From assembly GCA_964395545.1 (NCBI GenBank), contig CAYNAW010000020.1, positions 1 to 25,870 of the forward strand: DNA of 25,870 bases. The letters are read 5' to 3'. Positions 7,399 to 15,393 of the stretch are shown piece by piece. Numbering within the stretch: position 1 is the stretch's first letter; each line of letters opens with the position of its first letter. The position numbers were made by a program, and so were the translations under genes. This DNA comes from CAYGVX01 sp964395545 (GTDB lineage: Archaea > Thermoproteota > Bathyarchaeia > Bathyarchaeales > SOJC01). The notes under the pieces were generated by a model. The model did no database searches. It had not been told where the DNA came from and was given only the letters and a program-made list of their open reading frames with translations.

Positions 7399-7405
7399 TT
7401 TAATT
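7399..7405 (+). promoter_or_regulatory. TATA-like box of the radical SAM gene
   Basis: TTTAATT at 7399-7405 is centred 28 bp before the GTG at 7430. No Shine-Dalgarno precedes that GTG. Together these suggest a leaderless mRNA that begins at the start codon. Inference from spacing only. Confidence 0.4.
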
Positions 7406-7429
7406 CCTTATTGCACCAAGGTTCATCCG

Positions 7430-8344
7430 GTGTTGCCGTTGGAGCTAAAAGGAGTCCACCTCCTCCTGACATACCGATGCGATTTGGAATGCGACCACTG
7501 CTTTGTCTGGGGGAGCCCTAAAGGAAAAGGCACGTTCACTCTTGATCAAGTGAGAAACATCTTGTCAGAAGCGGAAAAACTGGACACTGTAAATTGCATC
7601 GCAATAGAGGGGGGTGAACCCTTCTTATACTATCCCATAATGGTGAGTACAGCTAAGGAGGCCAGGAACTTGGGCTTTCATGTTGAGATCCTCTCCAACT
7701 GCTACTGGGCCACCAGCGTTGCAGATGCTGTAGAGTGGCTCATCCCGATTGCCGAAGCCAGAAACGTCGAGTTGAGTTTGAGCAGCGACCTGTATCACGG
7801 AGAGAACTTGATAGCCGAGGAGGTCAGAAACGCTGCGCGCGCGGCCAGACTTCTAAACATCAAAGCGGGAGTGGTCTCTGTCAAATCCCCAACTTCTGAG
7901 GCCTCCTGCACGACGGAAGTTGAGGGAGCGAAAGTTGACTCATGGGAGTTGATGTTCAAGGGCAGAGCGGCCTCAAGACTGGCGGAACAAGCAAGCAAGA
8001 AGCCTTGGAGTGAATTCACCCGGTGCCCATACGAGGATTTCACGAAGCAGGAACGAGTCCACGTTGATCCTTTCGGCTACGTGCATGTGTGCCAAGGCAT
8101 CTCGATTGGTAACGCATGGCAAAAGCCGTTCTCAAAGATAATTGGGGAGTATGATCCGTACGAGAATCCAATCCTTGAACCCTTAGTCCACGGTGGCCCA
8201 TCGGCATTGGTTGAGAAGTTTGGTTTGACGCATGACGCGGTTTATGCAGACGCTTGCCACTTGTGCTTTTCTGCACGTCTAATGCTGCGAGATAGATATC
8301 CGGACATGTTAGCTCCAGACCAAATGTATGGGAAATTCGAGTAG
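7430..8344 (+). CDS. Radical SAM protein with a C-terminal SPASM-like Cys region
   Basis: The N-terminus reads LLLTYRCDLECDHCF, containing the CxxxCxxC motif (C17, C21, C24) that binds the SAM-cleaving [4Fe-4S] cluster. EGGEPFLYY follows as the SAM-binding GGE motif. The C-terminal third has TRCPYEDF, VDPFGYVHVCQG and DACHLCF, Cys groups that resemble a SPASM/twitch-type auxiliary cluster region with its typical D-x-x-G-x-v-x-x-C pattern. Such enzymes often modify peptides or proteins, or build cofactors; the substrate here is unknown. At 304 residues it is shorter than many SPASM enzymes. The GTG start lies nine codons before the first beta strand, and a TATA-like box is placed for leaderless expression. 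It seems to be monocistronic, apart from a doubtful 28-codon frame downstream. Confidence 0.82.
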   Translation: MLPLELKGVHLLLTYRCDLECDHCFVWGSPKGKGTFTLDQVRNILSEAEKLDTVNCIAIEGGEPFLYYPIMVSTAKEARNLGFHVEILSNCYWATSVADAVEWLIPIAEARNVELSLSSDLYHGENLIAEEVRNAARAARLLNIKAGVVSVKSPTSEASCTTEVEGAKVDSWELMFKGRAASRLAEQASKKPWSEFTRCPYEDFTKQERVHVDPFGYVHVCQGISIGNAWQKPFSKIIGEYDPYENPILEPLVHGGPSALVEKFGLTHDAVYADACHLCFSARLMLRDRYPDMLAPDQMYGKFE

Positions 8345-8392
8345 TATAGAGCCCATGAGGAGTGAGCCCTTCTCCGCAGAGATGGGGGCAGC

Positions 8393-8479
8393 GTGACTTT
8401 GACAAGGGAAGAAGCTTGTAACCTGGCCAACGAGCGCGTCAAGAAAGTGTGCGCGTGCATTGGAGTTACGTACCGATAG
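8393..8479 (+). CDS. Doubtful small ORF, 28 aa with a CAC motif, downstream of the radical SAM gene
   Basis: The frame starts with GTG at 8393 and reads MTLTREEACNLANERVKK, then VCACIG to the stop TAG at 8477-8479. It is preceded by a 13-codon ATG frame (8354-8395) whose TGA overlaps the GTG as GTGA, and by the purine-rich GATGGGGGCAG. It has no known homologue that I can name. Its position just after a SPASM-like radical SAM gene and its Cys content are suggestive of a substrate peptide, but a frame this short is expected by chance. Most likely non-coding. Confidence 0.15.
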   Translation: MTLTREEACNLANERVKKVCACIGVTYR

Positions 8480-8490
8480 CGTCCTTGTGC

Positions 8491-9159
8491 TTATTGCCCA
8501 CTTGCAAGTATGACGATATAGTCAGCTGTGTCAGCGCACATGTCGGCCGCTCGCTCGATGAACTCTATCAGGTGGTCAAATATGACAGTGGTGCCGCAGT
8601 TCATCTGGTCAGCGTGTTTGATGAGCAGGATCTTGGTTTCGAGGTAGTCTTGGTCGATTTCAGATTCGATTTCTTCCACTTCCTTGGCGCCTTCTATGGC
8701 GGCTGCAGGATTCAGCATAATCTGTTCAATGCTGCTGCGCAAAGCATGGGCGCATTTTACCAAGGTGGATGTGGTGCCGACCTGTTTCTGCCAGAGTTCT
8801 TTTGGGATTTCCGAGTCTGTGAGCATTTTAACACATCTCGTCGCATCCTTCACGTGGTCTGCGAGGGTGTCGAGACGGTTCACGAGGTGCATTATATCTT
8901 CCCGGTAGTCAGAGAACAACGCCGTTCCTTTGGATAGTTCTTTGAAGACTCCTGTTCGTAGGCTGTCCACTTCCTTTTCAACTGCGAACAATTTTTCAAT
9001 GTGATGTGCTGCTTCTTCTTTCTGTCCTTCAAAGACATTCCTCACTATTTGATGAAGCAAATTTGTTGTGTCCAAAGCTTTTGTTATCTGTTCTTGAGCC
9101 AAGTCTAAGGCATTAGTTCGGTGGCGTTTTTCAAACCATGCGAAGCTTTTTCTAGCCAT
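8491..9159 (-). CDS. DUF47 family (PhoU-like) phosphate-transport regulator
   Basis: This 222-residue all-helical protein has the DUF47/PhoU-like pattern: FEKRHRTNALDLAQEQ at the start, LVNRLDTLADHVKDATRC in the middle and LIEFIERAADMCADTADYIVILASG at the end. The repeated E/D-x-x-x-D helices bind metal clusters in PhoU folds. DUF47 proteins usually partner a PiT phosphate transporter; here it is the last gene of a Pst operon, after PhoU. A GTG three codons upstream (9168) is part of the Shine-Dalgarno GAGGTGA, which is correctly spaced for ATG at 9159, so I take the ATG. It is separated from phoU by about 33 bp, so it is likely co-transcribed. Confidence 0.85.
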   Translation of the reverse strand: MARKSFAWFEKRHRTNALDLAQEQITKALDTTNLLHQIVRNVFEGQKEEAAHHIEKLFAVEKEVDSLRTGVFKELSKGTALFSDYREDIMHLVNRLDTLADHVKDATRCVKMLTDSEIPKELWQKQVGTTSTLVKCAHALRSSIEQIMLNPAAAIEGAKEVEEIESEIDQDYLETKILLIKHADQMNCGTTVIFDHLIEFIERAADMCADTADYIVILASGQ

Positions 9160-9192
9160 CCTTTTCACCTCGCTTTCGAGCTCTTTCCATTA

Positions 9193-9837
9193 CTATCTTA
9201 GCGTTGCTTTCTCTCCAGTGGAGAGATAGACAATCGATTCGCCTATGTATGTCGCGTGATCTGCGATTCTTTCCAGATACTTTGCCACAAGCAAGCTGGA
9301 AATTGTGCACTCTTCGGCGATAAGTGCCTTCTTGATCAGCTTGCCCAGGTATTGTAGATACAGTTCATCCATCTGTCTCTCTGTTTCAGACAGCCTCTCT
9401 GCTAATTGAGTGTCATGGCTCTTAAGGGAGCTTACACTTGTGTAGACCATGTCCAAGGTTTTCTGACCCATCTCTTCTATTGAGACCCTTATCCAATCTT
9501 TGCAGTGGGCTAGCCCTCCAAGTGTTTCGTAGACTTGGGAGACGTCTAAGGCATATCTTCCATACCGGGCGAAGTCGTAAGATATCTTCATGTACGATTT
9601 CAGAATTCTAAGGTCGGATGCGACAGGTTGGAACCTAGCTATGATTTCAAAGGTTCTATCTTCAGCCTCCTCCGCCATTGACAGCAAAATGTCCGAACGC
9701 TCTTTTATTTCTGAGTAGGCGCTTTCACCCTCAATGTAGCTTCTAAGTGACAGAAAAACGGTTTTGTGGGCCAGATCGCCCATCTTGAGGAGTATGTGTG
9801 TTAACTGCTCCATGTCGGTGTCGATCAGTCGGCTCAT
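9193..9837 (-). CDS. phoU: Phosphate-specific transport system accessory protein PhoU
   Basis: This 214-residue, all-alpha protein has two PhoU repeats: MEQLTHILLKMGDLAHKTVF near the start, LRILKSYMKISYDFARYGRYALDVSQ in the middle and VAKYLERIADHATYIGESIVYLSTG at the end. The ERIADHA motif is the family hallmark. PhoU is cytoplasmic, interacts with PstB and restrains phosphate uptake when phosphate is plentiful. Length and gene order (directly after pstB, 11 bp spacing) are normal. The Shine-Dalgarno AGGTGA lies just before the ATG at 9837, overlapping the pstB end, so translation is probably coupled. Confidence 0.93.
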   Translation of the reverse strand: MSRLIDTDMEQLTHILLKMGDLAHKTVFLSLRSYIEGESAYSEIKERSDILLSMAEEAEDRTFEIIARFQPVASDLRILKSYMKISYDFARYGRYALDVSQVYETLGGLAHCKDWIRVSIEEMGQKTLDMVYTSVSSLKSHDTQLAERLSETERQMDELYLQYLGKLIKKALIAEECTISSLLVAKYLERIADHATYIGESIVYLSTGEKATLR

Positions 9838-9848
9838 GGGTCTTTCAC

Positions 9849-10616
9849 CTAACCAAACTCTCCAGTTATGTATTTCTCGGTCAACTCGCTCGTTGGATTC
9901 TCAAAAATGTCTCGCGTCCTTCCATACTCGATAAACTCACCCAGATACATAAACACGGTATAGTCTGAGACCCTGGCGGCTTGTTGCATGTTGTGTGTAA
10001 CGATTAGCACAGTATATTTCTCGGCCAATTTCCGCATGAGAGCCTCGATCTTTGCGGTAGCAGCGGGGTCTAGGGCGCTGCAGGGTTCGTCCATCAATAT
10101 GATTTCAGGCTTCACCGCCAACGCTCTCGCGATGCAGAGTCTTTGCTGTTGCCCCCCTGAAAGATCAAAAGCACTGTCCTGCAGCCGGTCACTGACTTCC
10201 CCCCAGAGAGCTGCTTCCTTCAAGCTTTTCTCCACCACGTCATCGAGCTCGTGCCCGCTTGCCATTTTGTGAATTTTCGGTCCAAACGCCACATTCTCGT
10301 AGATTGATTTGGGGAACGGGTTTGGTTTCTGGAACACCATTCCGATTTTTCTTCTAACTTCATAGACATTTGCGCCACCGTCGTAAATGCTGCCTCCTCC
10401 TATACGTATCTCTCCAGCGGTTCGACTGCCTTTTATCACTTCGTTCATCCTGTTAATTGCCCGTATCAACGTTGTCTTTCCGCAACCCGACGGACCCATT
10501 ATAGCCGTGACTGCATTTGGTCTAATCTTCAGGTTTATGTCTTTAAGCACATGTTTGTCCCCGAACCAAACGTTGAGGGCTCTTATATCTATCTTAGCAG
10601 TATCAGCCAAAGCCAC
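9849..10616 (-). CDS. pstB: Phosphate ABC transporter ATP-binding protein PstB
   Basis: PstB powers PstSCA phosphate import. The 255-residue ATPase has Walker A GPSGCGKT (41-48), the Q-loop VFQKPNPFPKSIYENVA (94-110), which is diagnostic of PstB, signature LSGGQQQR (152-159), Walker B IILMDEP (172-178) and the switch-His region VLIVTHNMQQAARVSDY. The C-terminal YITGEFG ending is typical of the family. It starts with GTG at 10616, 12 bp after pstA, with a weak purine-rich stretch (AGAGAGAG) upstream. All catalytic residues are intact. Confidence 0.96.
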   Translation of the reverse strand: MALADTAKIDIRALNVWFGDKHVLKDINLKIRPNAVTAIMGPSGCGKTTLIRAINRMNEVIKGSRTAGEIRIGGGSIYDGGANVYEVRRKIGMVFQKPNPFPKSIYENVAFGPKIHKMASGHELDDVVEKSLKEAALWGEVSDRLQDSAFDLSGGQQQRLCIARALAVKPEIILMDEPCSALDPAATAKIEALMRKLAEKYTVLIVTHNMQQAARVSDYTVFMYLGEFIEYGRTRDIFENPTSELTEKYITGEFG

Positions 10617-10628
10617 CAGCTCTCTCTG

Positions 10629-11462
10629 TCATCTTAGCCACGGCTGCTTTCTCCTGTAATGAACTCTCAAGACAATCGCGAACAGAGCGAAAACGGCAAC
10701 GATCACAAAAAGGACTAGTGCTATGCCGAACACCTTTTCAGCAGGCTCGCCTAGCGCCACGATTTTGTACCATATGTTAAAGGACAGGGCCATTATGGGC
10801 TCTAGGGGAGAATCTGGCAAACCCCTAGTTAACAGCACACAGGACGTGAAAAGTATTGCCGCTGTCTCTCCCGCCACTCTGGCTATGCCCAAGACTATGC
10901 TCGTCACTATTCCCGGTCCGGCCGCTAGTAATGTTGTAAGCCTTATGGCCTTCCATTTTGTTGCACCCAAAGCCAAGGCGGCCTCTTTGAAGGAAGGTGG
11001 AACCATCCTAAGAGCTTCTTCCGACCCTCTTATCACTATCGGTAGCATCATCAGAGCCAAGGTTAACCAACCGGCAGCCAAGGAAACGCCTAATCCCAGC
11101 TGTAGACTGAAGAACGTGAACCCAAACAAACCTATAACTATCGATGGAACACCCGCCAAGTTGTTGATAGCTTGGTCAATGACACGCGTTAACTTGCCTC
11201 GGGGCGCATATTCCACCAAGTAGATGGCAGCGAATATTCCAATTGGTCCGGCGATTCCAGCCGCACCGAGAAACAGGTATATTGTTCCTCCGATCATCTC
11301 AAATGCTCCCCCTTGGAGTACACTTGTGGTCAGAAATTCCCAGCTGAGGGTTCCTATTCCGGCCAGCAGTGTCGCAACAATCCAGAAAGACACAATCAAA
11401 CAGATAAGCATAGGTATTCCGAGAGCAACAAGCTGCACTCTCTCTTTAATCCTGCTACTCAC
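10629..11462 (-). CDS. pstA: Phosphate ABC transporter permease PstA
   Basis: This 277-residue membrane permease has six predicted helices. Its cytoplasmic EAA loop, SFKEAALALGATKWKAIRL, contacts PstB, and other family features are NNLAGVPSIVIGLFG and ARVAGETAAILFT. The frame is open upstream to 11639, but the natural start is the GTG at 11462, which overlaps the pstC stop as GTGA; starting there gives MSSRIKERVQL and then the first membrane helix, as in other PstA proteins. The upstream extension would overlap pstC by 180 bp and is rejected. Translation is probably coupled to pstC. Confidence 0.94.
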   Translation of the reverse strand: MSSRIKERVQLVALGIPMLICLIVSFWIVATLLAGIGTLSWEFLTTSVLQGGAFEMIGGTIYLFLGAAGIAGPIGIFAAIYLVEYAPRGKLTRVIDQAINNLAGVPSIVIGLFGFTFFSLQLGLGVSLAAGWLTLALMMLPIVIRGSEEALRMVPPSFKEAALALGATKWKAIRLTTLLAAGPGIVTSIVLGIARVAGETAAILFTSCVLLTRGLPDSPLEPIMALSFNIWYKIVALGEPAEKVFGIALVLFVIVAVFALFAIVLRVHYRRKQPWLR

Positions 11463-12364
11463 AGTTGCACACCTCGTTTCACTATTGCATCGGCAACAGT
11501 GTTTACGATGAACGTGATGATGAGCAGTATGAGGGCTAATCCGAAAAGTGCACTGTAGCCCACACTTCCAAAAGCCGCGCCGCCCATGCGGGCAGCTATG
11601 AACGCTGGTATTGTGTACACTGCCTCTGAGAAATTCCAAGGTGGATTAGGCACCCACGGCCTGTTGCCCGCAACCATTGACACCGCGATTGTTTCACCTA
11701 TTGCCCTTCCAAAGCCTAGCATTACGCTCGCCAATATGCCGGATTTCGCAATGGGCAACACAACGCCTCTGATCGTCTGTAATCTAGTGGCTCCAAGAGC
11801 CAGAGCGGCTTCTTTGTAGTCTTTCGGTACGGCGGCGATCGTTTCGCCAGCGACGCTAACAATCGTGGGAATGGTCATGATAGCCAATATTAATGAAGCC
11901 GTCAACGCGCATCGCCCAGAAGCAAGCCCCAATGAGGAGGCAACTAGAGGCGCTACGGATATCAGCCCTATGAATCCATAGATGACAGAGGGGATGGAGG
12001 CTAGAAGCTCAACGATTGACTTGACGGGATCTTTCAGAGAGAACGGCAAGATCTCGGCTATGAAAATGGCCGTTAATACTCCTAAGGGAATGGAAATTGC
12101 CAGTGCGCCTGATGTGACCATGAGTGAGCCGTATAGCAAAGGAAGGCCGCCAAATAGGTCACGTTTGACGTCCCATATCTGACCAAAGACTAAATCGGTG
12201 CCGAACATGGAAAACGCAAAGGCGCCTTCTCTTGTCACGAAGAGAACCATGAGGAATAGAATAACTATTGAGAAGGAAGCACAGAGGAATAGGATGATCT
12301 CTATCGGTTCAGATTTCAGCCTAGCATAAAAATGGGAGAGTGTTTCGAGTTTGTTCCTACGCAT
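11459..12364 (-). CDS. pstC: Phosphate ABC transporter permease PstC
   Basis: This 301-residue, six-helix permease pairs with PstA. Seen in the sequence: an N-terminal helix (EIILFLCASFSIVILFLMVLF), the segment VKSIVELLASIPSVIYGFIG, and the EAA loop DYKEAALALGATRLQTIRG followed by GFGRAIGETIAVSMVAGN, all hallmark PstC features. The ATG at 12364 has GAGGAG about 11 bases upstream. It follows pstS with a 48-bp gap and overlaps pstA by 4 bp. Length is normal. Confidence 0.95.
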   Translation of the reverse strand: MRRNKLETLSHFYARLKSEPIEIILFLCASFSIVILFLMVLFVTREGAFAFSMFGTDLVFGQIWDVKRDLFGGLPLLYGSLMVTSGALAISIPLGVLTAIFIAEILPFSLKDPVKSIVELLASIPSVIYGFIGLISVAPLVASSLGLASGRCALTASLILAIMTIPTIVSVAGETIAAVPKDYKEAALALGATRLQTIRGVVLPIAKSGILASVMLGFGRAIGETIAVSMVAGNRPWVPNPPWNFSEAVYTIPAFIAARMGGAAFGSVGYSALFGLALILLIITFIVNTVADAIVKRGVQL

Positions 12365-12412
12365 TCTCGATAGCGCTCCTCTTTGTTCGGCATGTCTTGT
12401 GCTGAACTGCTG

Positions 12413-13360
12413 CTAGGGGTAGTTGTGGCTTGGTGGAAGTTTCAGGAAGCCTTTTGACGCCACTAGTTGCTGGCCTTCGGAGCTTAGAACGAAGTCGATG
12501 AACCTGTCAACCAACGACCCGCTCACGGATGGGCTGCTTGTGACGAAGTATAGAAATCGGGATATCGGGAATTTTCCGCCTTCAATGTTTGCCAGAGTGG
12601 GCTCGACATATTCTGTGCCTTCTGTCTTCGCCAAAGCTACATGAACCATGTTGCTGCTTAGAAAACCGACGCCAACATACCCGATTGAGTAGGAGGTGGT
12701 TTCAACGGCGCCTTTTACAGCTGGGTTAGACGGCTGTTCGTGTGCTCTCGCTGTGTCTACGGCATAGTCCCATGGGTCCATTGTATACTCTTCAAAAGTG
12801 CCTCGAGTGCCGGAGCCTTCTTCTCGAACAACTACGTAGATTTCCTCATCAGGCAGGCCAGAGTGCACTTGGTTCCATCGTGTATAGTTCCCAGCGAAGA
12901 TTCTACCCACTTCCTGCAGAGTGAGTTTCAAGCTCGCGTTCACTGAAGGGTGAACCACTACACAGACAGCGTCCAGAGCCACGGGGTGCAGCCACAAGTT
13001 CGCTGCCTTAGGGTTCATGATTTCTGTCGATTTGGGTGGCCTAGAGGCTAATCCAATGTCGCTTATTCCGTCAATTATGTTCTTGTAACCTACGCCTGAC
13101 CCGCCGCCCACGGAAATGACATTGGTGCCAGGGTACTTGTTCATGAACGCCAAGCTGCAAGCTTCTGCTATCGGTAGAACGGTGGTCGAACCTGCCAAGT
13201 CTATGCTGCCGGTGCGCCATTCACTGTCTTCTGGGAACTCTTGGGCGGTTTCCGGGATTGGTCTTAGATAGTATCCTGCGGCAAAGCCTGCGATGATCAG
13301 TATGACCATTCCTACGGCGACGTACACAGTCGACATGCCCCTATTCGGATCTCTTGCCAT
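12413..13360 (-). CDS. pstS: Phosphate-binding protein PstS, membrane-anchored
   Basis: PstS captures phosphate outside the cell and delivers it to PstCA. The 315-residue protein has an N-terminal membrane helix (VYVAVGMVILIIAGFAAGYY, about 12-31) after a short basic stretch. There is no lipobox Cys, so it is probably held by this helix as an uncleaved archaeal anchor. Phosphate-binding loops are AGSTTV (56-61), GGGSGVGY (85-92), SDIGLASRP (100-108) and REEGSGTRGTFE. The end, RFIDFVLSSEGQQLVASKGF, is typical. It is the first gene of the operon, transcribed from the divergent control region at 13361-13473, with only a short purine-rich leader before the ATG at 13360. Confidence 0.94.
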   Translation of the reverse strand: MARDPNRGMSTVYVAVGMVILIIAGFAAGYYLRPIPETAQEFPEDSEWRTGSIDLAGSTTVLPIAEACSLAFMNKYPGTNVISVGGGSGVGYKNIIDGISDIGLASRPPKSTEIMNPKAANLWLHPVALDAVCVVVHPSVNASLKLTLQEVGRIFAGNYTRWNQVHSGLPDEEIYVVVREEGSGTRGTFEEYTMDPWDYAVDTARAHEQPSNPAVKGAVETTSYSIGYVGVGFLSSNMVHVALAKTEGTEYVEPTLANIEGGKFPISRFLYFVTSSPSVSGSLVDRFIDFVLSSEGQQLVASKGFLKLPPSHNYP

Positions 13361-13473
13361 TCTCTCACGTCTCGCAACGTTTTAGAGAGGATGTAAATGA
13401 AAGAGCCGGGTTTATAGTTACTCCAAATAGTATATATTCTGCTACGTAAACTATAGAGTAGAGCGCGAAAATA
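13361..13473. promoter_or_regulatory. Divergent control region of the pst operon and the AbrB-PhoU gene
   Basis: Two TATA boxes lie back to back in 113 bp. On the minus strand AACTATAAAC (13410-13419) would start pst transcription near 13385, about 25 bp before pstS. On the plus strand AGTATATATT (about 13429-13438) would start transcription near 13460 for the regulator. A perfect 7-bp inverted repeat, TATAGTT (13413-13419) and AACTATA (13449-13455), flanks the plus TATA box, and its left half is itself the minus TATA box. A protein bound there could control both directions; the AbrB-PhoU product is the natural candidate (inference). Confidence 0.55.
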
Positions 13474-14526
13474 ATGGTGAGAACTCCATCAAGAAGAGGT
13501 GAAACGAGGAAACTTCAAGTCACCGGAGGGTCGACCTACGTTCTTTCGTTGCCCAAGAGTTGGGTTGTTCGAAACAAGCTCAAGAAAGGCAGCTCGTTGC
13601 TTGTTCGCGAGGAAGAAGACGACTCTCTGGCGATCTTGGCCCCGGAATTGGCGAAGCCTGAGAGAACAGAGGAGGCCTTTATTGATGTTTTCTCGGGAGA
13701 CCCTCTTGACTCAGCGATAAGGAAAACGGTTTCTGCTTACCTCGTGGGTTACGGCGTTATCCACATAAGGTCGGAGAAGAACCAGCAGCTTTCGTCAAGC
13801 CAGAGAAGCATATTGAAGAATTTCGCGCGTCGCCTGCTGATTGGAACGGAAATCGTCACAGATACGGCTACTGAGTTGACCCTGCAGGTTCTGCTAAGCT
13901 ATCCTGAACTGTCTGTCCTAAGTGCGCTGAGGAGGATGAGCGTCATAACGTCGTCTATGCACAAAGATGCGATTGCCGCGCTTAGGAGCCTTGACAGGCA
14001 GCTGGCGGAAGCCGTTATTGCAGCCGATGATGATGTTGACCGTTTCCATCTCTACATAATACGTCAACTCAAGATGGCCGTCCAAAACCATAGGATAATC
14101 AGCGAAATCGGGTTGGGCAATGCACGTGAGTGTCTGGGGTACCGGTTAGTGACGAAATCGGTGGAGAGAACAGCCGACCATGCGGCAAACATCGCGCGGG
14201 GTATACTCCTTCTCAAAGTGCCGGTGGAGACGAAAGCATTGCGGAAGATTGAACAGATGAGCGACTTGGCGGTATCGGCCTTTGAGCGGGCCGTTGAGTC
14301 GCTTTTCAGAAGAGACTTTGATCAAGCAGAGGAGGTTGTTCGAAAGTCAAAGGATTTTGTCATTCTGGAGAAAGAGGCAGAGCCCTCCTTGAAAAGGATA
14401 GAGCTCGAGCATCTCGTCAGCCTTCGACTCCTGATTGAAAGCCTTCGAAGAACTGTGGAATACGCCAGCGACATTGCAGAGATCGTGCTCAACCTGACCG
14501 TTGAAGCTGCAATAAGAAAGGGTTAG
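13474..14526 (+). CDS. AbrB/SpoVT-PhoU fusion: phosphate uptake regulator
   Basis: This 350-residue fusion protein begins with a swapped-hairpin AbrB/SpoVT-type DNA-binding domain (RKLQVTGGSTYVLSLPKSWV, then KLKKGSSLLVREEEDDSLAI, residues about 12-55). Two PhoU-like helical halves follow, with the motifs LVTKSVERTADHAANIARGI and SLRRTVEYASDIAEIVLNL. This architecture is common in archaea, where it is thought to be the transcriptional arm of phosphate sensing and replaces bacterial PhoB. It is divergent from pstS and shares its control region, so it is likely to regulate both. The ATG at 13474 follows a strong TATA box by about 40 bp, with no clear Shine-Dalgarno. Confidence 0.9.
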   Translation: MVRTPSRRGETRKLQVTGGSTYVLSLPKSWVVRNKLKKGSSLLVREEEDDSLAILAPELAKPERTEEAFIDVFSGDPLDSAIRKTVSAYLVGYGVIHIRSEKNQQLSSSQRSILKNFARRLLIGTEIVTDTATELTLQVLLSYPELSVLSALRRMSVITSSMHKDAIAALRSLDRQLAEAVIAADDDVDRFHLYIIRQLKMAVQNHRIISEIGLGNARECLGYRLVTKSVERTADHAANIARGILLLKVPVETKALRKIEQMSDLAVSAFERAVESLFRRDFDQAEEVVRKSKDFVILEKEAEPSLKRIELEHLVSLRLLIESLRRTVEYASDIAEIVLNLTVEAAIRKG

Positions 14527-14582
14527 GCATGAACACTGACTCTCATTGCACCGAGAAAAGGAGCCGCCCGTCTCTGCTCGCT

Positions 14583-14658
14583 CGCACGAACGCAAATGTG
14601 CGAACCCGAGGGGGAGGGGGGGACCCCCCTAGGCGGTCAGCGACTCCACTAAGCCTAG
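14583..14658. terminator. GC-rich hairpin cluster between convergent genes
   Basis: The roughly 207-bp spacer between the convergent regulator and peroxiredoxin genes holds three potential hairpins. They are CGCAC/GTGCG (14583-14587 with 14598-14602), AGGGGGG/CCCCCCT (14615-14621 with 14624-14630, almost no loop) and CTAGGC/GCCTAG (14629-14634 with 14653-14658). No long T-tract follows. The G-run could also form a quadruplex. A bidirectional 3'-end or transcription-blocking role is plausible but unproven; no gene is seen here. Confidence 0.35.
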
Positions 14659-14733
14659 CTAGTCATTGCGGCCAAGAATGAGCTGTTGACTACGAGTCCG
14701 CTTTGTTTGAGCGTTGTCTTTCGGATGTCCGTG

Positions 14734-15393
14734 TCAAAGTTTCTTGTGGCATAGCCACCAGTCGAGGCACTCGATCTCTCCAGCCTGCTGTTGCTCTTTT
14801 CGTTTCTTAATCATGTCGACCGTGTTTGCTGGCGGCACAATTACGTGATCTCCGAGGATTTCGTTGTTTGGCCAGTTGGCTGGAATCGCGTATCCTTTGT
14901 CGGCTGTCTGCAGGCCTTTGATCATTCTCAAGATTTCATCCATGTTCCTGCCCAACTCCATGGGATAGTAGAGGATTGCTCTAACAATGCCTTTCGGGTC
15001 CACTATCGATACAGCTCTCACGGTCTGCGTCCCTTCCGCTTGCCTGTGGCGCATGCCTAGCTTAGCCGCCACGGCGCCAGTATTGTCAGCGATGATGGGA
15101 AACTGAATTTCGACACCGACTTTCTCTTTGATCCATTCCTCCCACTTGAGATGGGCGAACACTTGATCAATACTGAGCCCGATCAGATCGCATTGCAACT
15201 TCTGGAATTCGTCGAATCTCTTCTGGAAAGCCACGAACTCGGTGGTGCATACGGGCGTGAAGTCTGCGGGATGGCTGAATAGAACAAACCATCGTCCCTG
15301 GTAATCGTCCGGCAGTTTCATTTTGCCCCGTGTGGTCTTGACTTCCATTTCAGGAAACTTCTCGCCGATTAGAGGCATACCATATTCACTCAT
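14734..15393 (-). CDS. Peroxiredoxin, Prx6-type archaeal thioredoxin peroxidase
   Basis: This enzyme reduces hydrogen peroxide and organic peroxides. At 219 residues it matches the long archaeal Prx6 group. The peroxidatic Cys is C49 in HPADFTPVCTTEF; the conserved Arg lies in TVRAVSIVDPKG. The C-terminal arm ends ECLDWWLCHKKL with C209 and C215 spaced six apart, as in the decameric Aeropyrum enzyme, where one of these is the resolving Cys. Thioredoxin or a similar reductant would recycle it. A TATA-like element (TATTTATG, 15425-15432, minus strand) is placed about 32-39 bp upstream of the ATG at 15393, so the leader is short. It stands alone and converges on the phosphate regulator. Confidence 0.94.
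   Translation of the reverse strand: MSEYGMPLIGEKFPEMEVKTTRGKMKLPDDYQGRWFVLFSHPADFTPVCTTEFVAFQKRFDEFQKLQCDLIGLSIDQVFAHLKWEEWIKEKVGVEIQFPIIADNTGAVAAKLGMRHRQAEGTQTVRAVSIVDPKGIVRAILYYPMELGRNMDEILRMIKGLQTADKGYAIPANWPNNEILGDHVIVPPANTVDMIKKRKEQQQAGEIECLDWWLCHKKL

Noticed and set aside
8449..8937. Plus-strand open frame of 162 codons
   Set aside because: It is antisense to the DUF47 gene, which has clear family motifs.
9160..9168. GTG start three codons upstream for the DUF47 gene
   Set aside because: That GTG lies inside the Shine-Dalgarno GAGGTGA serving ATG 9159.
10723..11511. Plus-strand open frames of 166 and 95 codons
   Set aside because: They are antisense to pstA; long antisense frames are expected opposite membrane-protein genes.
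11463..11639. 59-codon N-terminal extension of pstA
   Set aside because: It overlaps pstC and has no family match; the GTG at 11462 in the GTGA overlap is the natural start.
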